From positions 1-12,231 of the forward strand of contig JAGHBX010000404.1 in NCBI GenBank assembly GCA_021160785.1: a stretch of DNA of 12,231 nucleotides, given 5' to 3'. The position numbers were made by a program, and so were the translations under genes. This DNA comes from Planctomycetota bacterium (lineage in GTDB: Bacteria > Planctomycetota > Phycisphaerae > Sedimentisphaerales > Anaerohalosphaeraceae). Shown here in pieces: positions 6,730 through 12,231 of the stretch. Every line of letters starts with the position of its first letter. The stretch's first letter is position 1. The notes beneath the pieces were generated by a model. The model had not been told where the DNA came from, did no database searches, and worked only from the letters and a program-made list of their open reading frames with translations.

Positions 6730-8238
6730 CTAAAGGGTATACCCATGTTTCTCCATGTATTTTTTTAGATATGCGGCAAGATACGGATATTCGTCGAATT
6801 TCACCGGTTTATCGGTAAATCGCGGGTCTTCGGTTTCTTTCAGGTACGCCGCCAGTTTTTCGCGTAGTTTCTTGACAGTGCCGGCGTACCCAGGGTCGTT
6901 AGCAAGGTTGCTCACCTGGTCCGGATCCTTTTGGCAGTCATAGAGTTCTATCGCCGGGCGTTTGCCAAAGCAGACGTCATAGAACCTCGCCAGCTTCGGG
7001 TCATCCTTGCTTTTCATTATGAACGACTTTGTTGGGCCGTTATCACAGTCGGCATAGCTGCCCATCGGATGCGTACTGCCTTCGGGTACGCCCGCCGGCC
7101 AGCGGTCCGGCTCAAGGTTCCAGATGAGCAGCCACTTGTCGGTGCGGATAGCACGCGACGGGTAGCCCGCCATGGAAGGCATTTTTTGCGCAGGAACGTG
7201 GCGTTCACGGCCAAAGACCATGAAGTCGCGTTTTCCATCCATGCGCCCCTGGCCCTTTTTACAAAGTACGTCCAGCAGAGACTTGCCTGTCATCTCTTTC
7301 GGCGCCTCGATCCCGGCCGCTTCCAGAAATGTCGGAGCAAGGTCTGTCAGGGAAGTATAATCTGTTAATCTCCGATCCGGCGGCACTTTCTCGCCCCACC
7401 GAATTGCTAACGGCACTCGCGACCCCCAATCGTAGAGGTTACCTTTACAGCGCGGAAACGGCATACCGTGATCGCCGGTCATCACTATTATAGTGTTGTC
7501 CAGTTGCCCCGCCCGTTCGATAAGCTTCAAAGCTTCGCTAACATCATTGTCCCAACGCTGCACCTCGAAGTAATAGTCCGCAATATCGCTCCGCACTTCC
7601 CTCTCGTCCGGCAAAAATGCCGGCACATGCACCTTATCGACATCTATTCCACTTTTCGCCCCGCTGCCTTTAACATACCCGCGATGTGGATCGCTCGTGC
7701 CGAACCAGAAGCTAAACGGCTTGGCTTTATCCCGCCGGCGCATGAATTCTTCAAAGCTGCTCGCCGGTCCGCAGGGGTGCTCCTTATAGCCGCCGACACT
7801 CGCATCACCCGGCCCCCATGCTTTGCGCCAGTGCCCGATCTCGTATCCTGCATCCCTCAGAAGGTACATAAAGTTCGGGCGATTGACGTCCAAAGTGCCG
7901 TACAGATTCGCACCCGCATCAAGCCGATAAAACTGCTGACCCGTCAGGACAGAGTTGCGGCAGGGCGTACATGACGGGCTGGATATATGGGCATACTCAA
8001 AAAGCACACCCTCCTTCGCCAGCCGGTCAAACGTCGGAGTCTTTACAACTTTATCGCCACACACCCCAGCATGAGGCCAGCCCCAGTCATCCGCCAGGGC
8101 AAACAAAATATTAGGCCTTCGTCCGACCGGCCTCTTGGCCCCCGCCGCACAACCAAAAAAAGACAAACCAGCCAACCCCAAACCCGTTCTTTGCAAAAAA
8201 GCACGCCGACTAAAACTATCTCTGGTCATCGTATACAT
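6730..8238 (-). CDS. Tat-exported sulfatase with CTPCR core (N-sulfoglucosamine sulfohydrolase-like)
   Basis: A 502-residue sulfatase. SRRAFLQRTGLGLAGLSFFGC is a Tat leader; Cys30 sits in a weak lipobox-like setting, so a Tat lipoprotein is possible. Metal site: D50, D51, D256 and H257. The formylglycine core is C90-T-P-C-R94, with Cys where Ser is usual; it still satisfies CxPxR. H185 (SDPHRGY), K139 (RKAWGPGD in place of GKWH) and K265 complete the pocket. GDHGMPFPRCKGNLYDWGSRVP recalls the heparan N-sulfatase-like branch (S1_8 type), although related bacterial enzymes may act on other substrates. The ATG at 8238 has AAGGAAG directly before it, which is too close; the in-frame ATG at 8229 sits about 9 bases after GGAAG and is an equally good start. 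The gene opens the three-sulfatase plus GH92 run. Its leader contains a dispersed hairpin repeat. Confidence 0.9.
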   Translation of the reverse strand: MYTMTRDSFSRRAFLQRTGLGLAGLSFFGCAAGAKRPVGRRPNILFALADDWGWPHAGVCGDKVVKTPTFDRLAKEGVLFEYAHISSPSCTPCRNSVLTGQQFYRLDAGANLYGTLDVNRPNFMYLLRDAGYEIGHWRKAWGPGDASVGGYKEHPCGPASSFEEFMRRRDKAKPFSFWFGTSDPHRGYVKGSGAKSGIDVDKVHVPAFLPDEREVRSDIADYYFEVQRWDNDVSEALKLIERAGQLDNTIIVMTGDHGMPFPRCKGNLYDWGSRVPLAIRWGEKVPPDRRLTDYTSLTDLAPTFLEAAGIEAPKEMTGKSLLDVLCKKGQGRMDGKRDFMVFGRERHVPAQKMPSMAGYPSRAIRTDKWLLIWNLEPDRWPAGVPEGSTHPMGSYADCDNGPTKSFIMKSKDDPKLARFYDVCFGKRPAIELYDCQKDPDQVSNLANDPGYAGTVKKLREKLAAYLKETEDPRFTDKPVKFDEYPYLAAYLKKYMEKHGYTL

Positions 8239-8253
8239 CTTCCTTTCCGTTTG

Positions 8254-8278
8254 AATTAAAGGGCAGACCTCTTTAATT
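8254..8278. repeat. Dispersed palindromic repeat, copy B (AATTAAAG hairpin)
   Basis: AATTAAAG (8254-8261) and CTTTAATT (8271-8278) form a perfect 8-bp stem around GGCAGACCT. It aligns with copies A and C through AATTAAAGGG-CAGACC but is more degenerate in the core. It begins 15 bases upstream of the 8238 start, so it would fold in the 5' leader close to the ribosome binding site. Confidence 0.55.
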
Positions 8279-8329
8279 ATTCCTTCCTTTGCTAATTATG
8301 CTGTGGTAACGTCGATAGCGAATGGGGGG

Positions 8330-8618
8330 TTACCATTCAAACGAAAACTCATGTTGTGGGTAATCTATTGTAATGAGATAATCGGCAAGAAAATCGTCAA
8401 CCCCCAGAAGTACGCTGTGGAAATTGGTATGGATCTTCTCGCCTTTTGCATCTTCAAACCTTGCAGGTACAACATCCACTAACATCCGTGTCTTGTGTAT
8501 TACTATTTCTGAGCCAATGGAGACAACCATTGGCCGGGTTTCTAATTATTACTGCCAATAATGGGCGTTCTGGAGCCCACGGGGAAAGGGAAGTAAATGG
8601 GAAGGTGAAAGAAGGCAT
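8330..8618 (-). pseudogene. Decayed clan-AA (retropepsin-like) aspartyl protease gene
   Basis: An ATG at 8618-8616 follows the stop of the upstream DUF5678-like gene immediately (TGAATG). The first frame reads MPSFTFPFTSLSPWAPERP and on to LLAVIIRNPANG, the N-terminal style of small bacterial and archaeal aspartyl-protease-like proteins, then shifts at about 8533 and soon stops. A second frame (codons from 8530 to the TAA at 8330-8332) carries the matching C-terminus, LLGVDDFLADYLITIDYPQ. The catalytic DTGA segment expected between them is absent from both frames. The remnant totals about 96 codons against roughly 120-150 for intact relatives as I recall them. An internal deletion that is not a multiple of three explains both the loss and the frameshift. 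Alternatively, the 66-codon ORF (8330-8530) is expressed alone, without catalytic function. Family assignment is from memory of motifs. Confidence 0.6.
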
Positions 8619-8810
8619 TCAGTATAAATTGATAGAATTCTTTTTAGGGACGAACACCACAACAGGATTCAAGAAACCTTGCTTGATAGCATCCTGTCGT
8701 ACTTTGGACGGACTTTTCCCGTGAGCAATTACACTATTGTTGTTAAATGTGGCCATTGCAACGAAACAACCGGACAAATTCTTGTCCCTGACTATGACTT
8801 TTCCCTTCAT
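8619..8810 (-). CDS. Small DUF5678-like protein
   Basis: A 63-residue cytoplasmic protein with no signal peptide or membrane segment. The pattern FVAMATFNNNSVIAHGKSPS, then DAIKQGFLNPVVVFVP, matches the DUF5678 layout as I recall it: a short beta strand pair ending in V(I)AHGK, a helix, then (N/D)P-hydrophobic-VP. Its function is unknown. In other genomes such genes often precede a small aspartyl-protease-like gene, and that arrangement is seen here: the stop codon abuts the next start (TGAATG), implying translational coupling with the decayed protease gene. GAGGGAG lies 2-3 bases before the ATG at 8810, a short spacing. A near-consensus sigma-70 promoter lies just upstream (8835-8862), so the pair is probably expressed independently of the sulfatases. 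Confidence 0.6.
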   Translation of the reverse strand: MKGKVIVRDKNLSGCFVAMATFNNNSVIAHGKSPSKVRQDAIKQGFLNPVVVFVPKKNSINLY

Positions 8811-8834
8811 ATCTCCCTCTACTTTTACATGTCA

Positions 8835-8862
8835 ATTATATAATATACTTCGCTCCAGTCAA
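8835..8862 (-). promoter_or_regulatory. Sigma-70-type promoter for the DUF5678-like gene
   Basis: Read on the minus strand, TTGACT (8862-8857) is followed after 16 bases by TATAAT (8840-8835), a perfect -10 and a 5/6 -35. Transcription would start near 8828, about 18 bases ahead of the ATG at 8810. Confidence 0.65.
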
Positions 8863-8938
8863 GCCAAAAGTTCACTTTCCCCCCAATCCGTTTAGGTTCT
8901 CCTTTACTTTGGGCAAACTTATCGGACAGTCCTTTTGA

Positions 8939-8988
8939 CCCAGTACAATAAATATACGCCACATACTGCATATATTTATTGTACTGGG
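8939..8988. repeat. 18-bp perfect inverted repeat with 14-base loop
   Basis: CCCAGTACAATAAATATA at 8939-8956 is matched by its exact reverse complement at 8971-8988. No T-run follows directly on either strand, so it does not look like a normal terminator. It lies about 77 bases upstream of the DUF5678-like promoter and about 140 bases past the stop of the 9125-10741 sulfatase. It could be a transcript-end stabiliser, a protein-binding site or the relic of a small mobile element. Confidence 0.75.
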
Positions 8989-9036
8989 CATATCGACTCA
9001 TTTCAAGGGGAAAATTATTTTTTTTCGTCAATCCCT

Positions 9037-9052
9037 GCATATACGTATATGC
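9037..9052. repeat. 16-base perfect palindrome (operator-like)
   Basis: GCATATACGTATATGC is identical to its own reverse complement, a form typical of sites bound by dimeric regulators. It lies 49 bases from the large inverted repeat at 8939-8988, whose loop and right arm also contain CTGCATATA. No regulator is visible in the window. Confidence 0.45.
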
Positions 9053-9093
9053 GAATAATTAAGGTTCATCGCGGAATACCGGGGACCTGAACC

Positions 9094-9119
9094 ATAATTA
9101 GGGGTCAGGCCACAATTTC
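9094..9119. repeat. Dispersed palindromic repeat, copy C
   Basis: ATAATTAGGGGTCAGGCCAC followed by AATTTC matches copy A at 3507-3534 in the same orientation, with two substitutions and one 2-base gap. The changes break the perfect core palindrome. It ends 5 bases from the stop codon of the 9125-10741 sulfatase, so, like copy A, it sits at the 3' end of a sulfatase gene. Confidence 0.7.
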
Positions 9120-9124
9120 CCCCT

Positions 9125-10741
9125 TTAGTTATTCGCGGGCTTGGCGGCTTTTCGGGTTATTACAGGAATATTCTCAATGCCAATGGGTCTTCTTCCTTTG
9201 GGTGCACTCCGTCCACTTGCCTTCAAGTTGCCAAGCAACGCCTGAAGTTCTTTCCGTTTCTGGGATTCCTCGAAGAAAAGGTTGGTGGTTTCACCGGGAT
9301 CGTTGCCCAGATGAAATAGTTGACCGGTCGCATTGGGTGCTGTTTCAGGCAGAAGGTATTGAGCCATAAAGCCCTTCGAGTAGTTGTTACCTCCTGACAA
9401 CATGTGATCGAGATATTTCCATTGGCCCTGTCGTATCTGAAACTCTCCTCTGAAACTCTGTGTGAGCATATACGGCCTGATGGGTTCATCGTCGTCCTGG
9501 GTTCCCAGCATGGCGGGCAACATATCATAACTGTCCGCAGCATCTTTATCCTTCAACTTATATCCAACAACAGATGCTAATGTGGCAAAGATATCCGTAG
9601 TGTTGGTCATTTGCTTTGAAACCTGTCCCGCGGCAATGGCCCGAGGCCAGCGTGCGATGAAGGGGATTCGGTGGCCTCCTTCCCAGCCGTCACGTTTCAT
9701 GCCCCGCCATCCGCCGGAAGCATCGTGATCGTATTCCTGTAACATGCGATGATAGTGAACTGTTTCGGCACCGTTGTCGGAGTTAAAAAGCACGAGGGTG
9801 TTCTCGTCGATGCCCAGTTCATCCAGCTTATCGAGCAATCGCCCCACCAGTACATCCAGCTCCCAAACAAAATCTCCCCTGGGTCCGCCTTCGGTCTTGC
9901 CCCGGAACTCTTTTGCCGGCAGCACGGGAGCATGGGCAATCTGTGTGCATAAGACCGCGAAGAATGGTTTGTCCGGGTGGCGGTCGAGGTGATTTTCAAT
10001 GAATTTCACGGTTTTGGCATAGAAGATTTTGTCGGCATTGGCAAAATCATACCCCACTGACATGAATCCTTCGTCATTGTCCCACAGCCATCCGTTCAGG
10101 TTGTCCAGGTTGCTGCGTCGATGCACCACAGTAGCCGGCACCTTGACCATGCCGTTTTCGATGTACACATAAAGAGGGTCGGTGTTGGGACAGTTGGGCG
10201 TGATGAACGACTCATCAAATCCCCTGTTATTGGGGCCGTCTATAAGAGGAGTGCTCTTTTCGTAGTTGATCAGCTTGGAATTGGCAAAACCGCCCCCGAG
10301 TCGTTTGCCATTATCATCGTACCAGGTGAGCCCCACATGCCACTTGCCAAACACACCGGTCCGGTAGCCTTTCGCCCGTAACATATCGCCCAGGGTCAAC
10401 GTGCCCGGTTTGAGATAACTGGGTCCGCCCGGACCTTCAAACGCACCGCCGCCTCTGCCTGTGGACCGGAATATCTGTTGGCCGGAAAAGAGTCCGTAAC
10501 GCGAAGGCGAGCAGATAGTAGACGGACTGTGCGCATCTGTGAACATGACGCCTTCTCTTGCCATTTGATCAATGCGAGGCGTCTGGTACGCTGCCTTTGG
10601 ATTGTAAATGGAGAGATCTCCAGAGCCCAGATCATCGGTATAGACAATGACGATATTGGGCAGTTCCGCAGCGGTACACCGCATTGCCATCGCAGACAAA
10701 ACGAGTACAGCAAAAATCATTGAATAGACTGATCTAATCAT
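9125..10741 (-). CDS. Sec-exported sulfatase (CSPSR type)
   Basis: A 538-residue sulfatase. The start is the ATG at 10741, with AGGTGG 5 bases upstream; the GTG at 10750 lies inside that ribosome binding site, so the three extra codons are rejected. Residues 1-25 are a hydrophobic Sec signal peptide (SMIFAVLVLSAMAM, cleavage near TAA). Metal site: D36, D37 (YTDDLG), D322 and N323 (NSDNGAE). Formylglycine core C77-S-P-S-R81; K133 and H135 in GKWH; H270; K349 in RGMKRDGWEGGH. The stretch GPSYLKPGTLTLGDMLRAKG, then GLTWYDDNG, recalls the GalNAc-6-sulfatase/arylsulfatase A-like branch with a long mid-protein insert; substrate assignment stays open. The C-terminal tail is basic (APKGRRPIG...RKAAKPANN). 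It lies 25 bases downstream of the 10767-12077 sulfatase, with its ribosome binding site in that gap, so the two form an operon. Confidence 0.92.
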   Translation of the reverse strand: MIRSVYSMIFAVLVLSAMAMRCTAAELPNIVIVYTDDLGSGDLSIYNPKAAYQTPRIDQMAREGVMFTDAHSPSTICSPSRYGLFSGQQIFRSTGRGGGAFEGPGGPSYLKPGTLTLGDMLRAKGYRTGVFGKWHVGLTWYDDNGKRLGGGFANSKLINYEKSTPLIDGPNNRGFDESFITPNCPNTDPLYVYIENGMVKVPATVVHRRSNLDNLNGWLWDNDEGFMSVGYDFANADKIFYAKTVKFIENHLDRHPDKPFFAVLCTQIAHAPVLPAKEFRGKTEGGPRGDFVWELDVLVGRLLDKLDELGIDENTLVLFNSDNGAETVHYHRMLQEYDHDASGGWRGMKRDGWEGGHRIPFIARWPRAIAAGQVSKQMTNTTDIFATLASVVGYKLKDKDAADSYDMLPAMLGTQDDDEPIRPYMLTQSFRGEFQIRQGQWKYLDHMLSGGNNYSKGFMAQYLLPETAPNATGQLFHLGNDPGETTNLFFEESQKRKELQALLGNLKASGRSAPKGRRPIGIENIPVITRKAAKPANN

Positions 10742-10766
10742 GTTGTCCACCTATGCTATATATACA

Positions 10767-12077
10767 TTATCGTTGTGAAGCAGTTTGTGGCGCCACGTCC
10801 AACTTCCACCTCTCGATGGCCGCTTTCATTTCTTGAGTGCGCTTTGGGTATTTGTCTGCAATGTTTGTTGTTTCCTTGATATCCTTACTCAAATCGTACA
10901 ACTCAACAACATCTCCCTTGGTTTGCATCTTCCAGTGTTTGTCGCGCATTGCCGTGCCCAACTTGGGTTCGTATCCAAAGAATATGCGTCGGTCCGGCAA
11001 GTCGGCTTGATTGAGCAAGTGATCCGCCATACTTATCCCATCAAACTTACGCTGCCTGGAAACGTCGATACCCGCGATATCCATGACTGTTGGCAGGAGG
11101 TCCATTCCCGCTGTCAGCTCATCGGATGTCCAACCCGCCTTGATGTGTCCCGGCCATCTGGCAACTGCGGGGACGCGGTGTCCTCCCTCGTAATTGCTGA
11201 ATTTGCCGCCTCGGTAAGGTCGAACATTCCCGCCAATATGCACCGCGCCATTGTCGGAGAAGAAGAATACAAAAGTGTTCTCATCGAGGTCATGTTTTTT
11301 GAGTGTATCCAGTATCCTGCCCACACCTTTGTCGAGTTCCTGCAACATGATCCTGTACTTGGAACGCACAACTTCTCTGTCACGTTCTCTGACCTTCGGT
11401 CTGTTTTCAGGCGTATCGGCAGGTGTCTGGTAAGGATTGTGCACGGCCGCATGAGACACGTACAGGAAGAATGGGTTGTCCTTGTTGCGTTCAATGAAGT
11501 CAACGGATCGCTCCGTAATAATATGCGTGGTATAACCCTTTTGCTCTTCGACCTTCGTGCCGTTCATCCAGTTGCCATGCCTGTGATAATCGCTTCCACC
11601 GATCAGGAAACCCACAAATTCGTCAAATCCATGATTGGTGGGATTGTGACGAAGATCCGTACCGCAATGCCACTTGCCGAATATCGCCGTTTTGTAGCCT
11701 GCGTTTTTCATTAAACCGGAAATGGTGACTTCAGAGGGTTCCAGGCCATTCTTGTCACGAGTCCCAACAATCACATCCACAATCCCCACACGCTGTTGAT
11801 ATCGACCTGTCATGAAGGCGGTTCGAGTAGGACTGCAAACTGAACTGTTGGAGTGAAAGTCTGTGAACCTGACACCCTCCCGGGCCATTTGGTCGATTCG
11901 AGGCGTTTTGATCCAACCATCATAAAGGCTCATGTCACCACAACCTAGATCATCAGCCAGGATAATAATGACGTTGGGTCTTCTGCTTGCCGGTTTCGTC
12001 TTGCCTGGCTGATCGGCTGCAGCGACGGAAGCCGCAACTACAACAGCCAGAATCGTAATATATATTGGTTTTTGCAT
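10767..12077 (-). CDS. Sec-exported sulfatase (CSPTR type)
   Basis: A compact 436-residue sulfatase. Residues 1-21 are a Sec signal peptide (IYITILAVVVAASVAAA). Metal site: D42, D43 (LADDLGCGD), D275 and N276 (FSDNGAVHIGG). The formylglycine core is C81-S-P-T-R85, with Thr where Ser is usual; it still fits CxPxR. K135 and H137 in GKWH, H213 in AVHNPY and K292 in RGGKFSNYEGGHRVP complete the pocket. The overall layout is arylsulfatase A/GalNAc-sulfatase-like. TPRIDQMAREGV.FTD.HS is shared with the 9125-10741 neighbour, but the two diverge after the core, so this is family resemblance rather than a recent duplication. AAGGA lies 9 bases before the ATG at 12077. It is the first gene of the leftward cluster and faces a divergent gene across 150 bases, so its promoter must lie in 12078-12227. 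Substrate unknown. Confidence 0.92.
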   Translation of the reverse strand: MQKPIYITILAVVVAASVAAADQPGKTKPASRRPNVIIILADDLGCGDMSLYDGWIKTPRIDQMAREGVRFTDFHSNSSVCSPTRTAFMTGRYQQRVGIVDVIVGTRDKNGLEPSEVTISGLMKNAGYKTAIFGKWHCGTDLRHNPTNHGFDEFVGFLIGGSDYHRHGNWMNGTKVEEQKGYTTHIITERSVDFIERNKDNPFFLYVSHAAVHNPYQTPADTPENRPKVRERDREVVRSKYRIMLQELDKGVGRILDTLKKHDLDENTFVFFFSDNGAVHIGGNVRPYRGGKFSNYEGGHRVPAVARWPGHIKAGWTSDELTAGMDLLPTVMDIAGIDVSRQRKFDGISMADHLLNQADLPDRRIFFGYEPKLGTAMRDKHWKMQTKGDVVELYDLSKDIKETTNIADKYPKRTQEMKAAIERWKLDVAPQTASQR

Positions 12078-12227
12078 AACAGTTCATCCTTCCATCAGAA
12101 TAACTAAAGAAACTATGAAAGCCGGATGCCCGGAGACGTCAAGTTTAGTATAATCGTCTCCACGTGGTCGTCGCTGGGACACCACAAAAAATTTGTTTTG
12201 GAAATTTTTATTAAGGAGCATCCGGCC
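12078..12227. promoter_or_regulatory. Divergent control region
   Basis: Leftward, TTGACG (12142-12137) followed after 18 bases by TCATAG is a weak promoter candidate for the sulfatase pair. Rightward, TATAAT at 12149-12154 is a perfect -10 without a good -35. A 9-bp inverted repeat (GCCGGATGC at 12121-12129, GCATCCGGC at 12218-12226) brackets the region, and GTGGT/ACCAC brackets bases near 12164-12185. Promoter calls are tentative. Confidence 0.4.
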
Positions 12228-12231
12228 ATGA
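12228..12231 (+). CDS. Start of a divergent gene (partial, leaves at right edge)
   Basis: An ATG at 12228-12230 is preceded by AAGGAG at 12213-12218, 9 bases away, a strong ribosome binding site. Only the start codon and one base are visible, so nothing can be said about the product. The frame is also open upstream to an ATG at 12126, but that start has no good ribosome binding site and would add 34 poorly protein-like codons. Position suggests it may be a regulator or another glycan-degradation gene; that is a guess from layout only. Confidence 0.5.

Larger units (their letters stand above)
8811..9124. other. Palindrome-rich, AT-richer intergenic region
   Basis: This 314-base stretch between the 9125-10741 sulfatase stop and the DUF5678-like gene has no convincing gene. 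It holds the minus-strand promoter at 8835-8862, an 18-bp perfect inverted repeat at 8939-8988, a 16-base palindrome at 9037-9052, and repeat copy C at 9094-9119. There is also a weaker GGTTCA/TGAACC pair at 9063-9068 and 9088-9093, which might act as an imperfect terminator for the sulfatase upstream since TTAATT follows on the minus strand. A 71-codon minus-strand frame (8825-9040) runs through the large hairpin and both promoter elements and is judged non-coding. Confidence 0.6.

Noticed and set aside
8304..8335. TGGTAAC/GTTACCA hairpin at the end of the decayed protease gene as a terminator
   Set aside because: The stem is 7 bp with an 18-base loop and no T-run follows; too weak to call.
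8446..8724. 92-codon plus-strand reading frame
   Set aside because: Antisense to the better supported DUF5678-like and protease-like pair; no recognisable motif or good ribosome binding site.
8825..9040. 71-codon minus-strand reading frame
   Set aside because: It runs through the 18-bp inverted repeat and through both elements of the promoter at 8835-8862; the tyrosine-rich stretch is just the palindrome translated.
8939..9119. CRISPR array or integron attC site suggested by the palindromes
   Set aside because: There are no regularly spaced identical repeats with unique spacers, and no core-site consensus of integron cassettes.
10742..10750. GTG start for the 9125-10741 sulfatase
   Set aside because: The GTG is part of the AGGTGG ribosome binding site that serves the ATG at 10741.

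Overview
The window is a sulfated-glycan degradation locus. It holds five secreted sulfatases and one large secreted family GH92 alpha-mannosidase, all on the minus strand and read from about 12.08 kb down to 0.2 kb. The style suggests a member of the PVC group, most likely a Planctomycete of the Phycisphaerae/Sedimentisphaerales type. The grounds are several different sulfatases in tandem, Tat-type leaders on sulfatases, a GH92 fused to a rhamnogalacturonan-lyase-like module, and small palindromic elements of a kind I associate with such genomes. This placement is inference; there is no rRNA or marker gene.

Layout from left to right: the 3' end of an unrecognised plus-strand gene (2-187) converges on the GH92 gene (219-3374). 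Upstream of GH92, in transcription order, lie three Tat-leader sulfatases: 6730-8238, then 5032-6567, then 3488-4996. The spacers are 162, 35 and 113 bases, so these three and GH92 may form one transcription unit. Next comes an AT-richer interruption (8239-9124). It carries a small DUF5678-like gene with its own near-consensus promoter, a decayed aspartyl-protease-like gene that has lost its catalytic segment, and several strong palindromes. Beyond it are two more sulfatases with Sec leaders (9125-10741 and 10767-12077), 25 bases apart. At the right edge a divergent plus-strand gene begins at 12228 behind a good ribosome binding site, so 12078-12227 is a divergent control region.

How the genes fit together: all five sulfatases carry a Cys-type formylglycine core (CAPSR, CVPSR, CTPCR, CSPSR, CSPTR) and belong to visibly different subtypes. 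They should therefore remove sulfate from different positions of one glycan or from several glycans, and the GH92 enzyme should then trim exposed alpha-mannose. A sulfated mannose-containing glycan (algal or diatom mannan, or a sulfated N-glycan) is a reasonable but unproven target. No maturase, transporter or regulator is visible.

The most interesting non-coding content is (i) a 98-bp MITE-like element with nested hairpins just upstream of the 5032-6567 sulfatase, which creates a false N-terminal extension of that protein; (ii) a dispersed GGGGTCAGACCCC-type palindrome in three places, one of which now encodes the C-terminus of a sulfatase; and (iii) the decayed protease gene with an inverted repeat exactly at its lesion.
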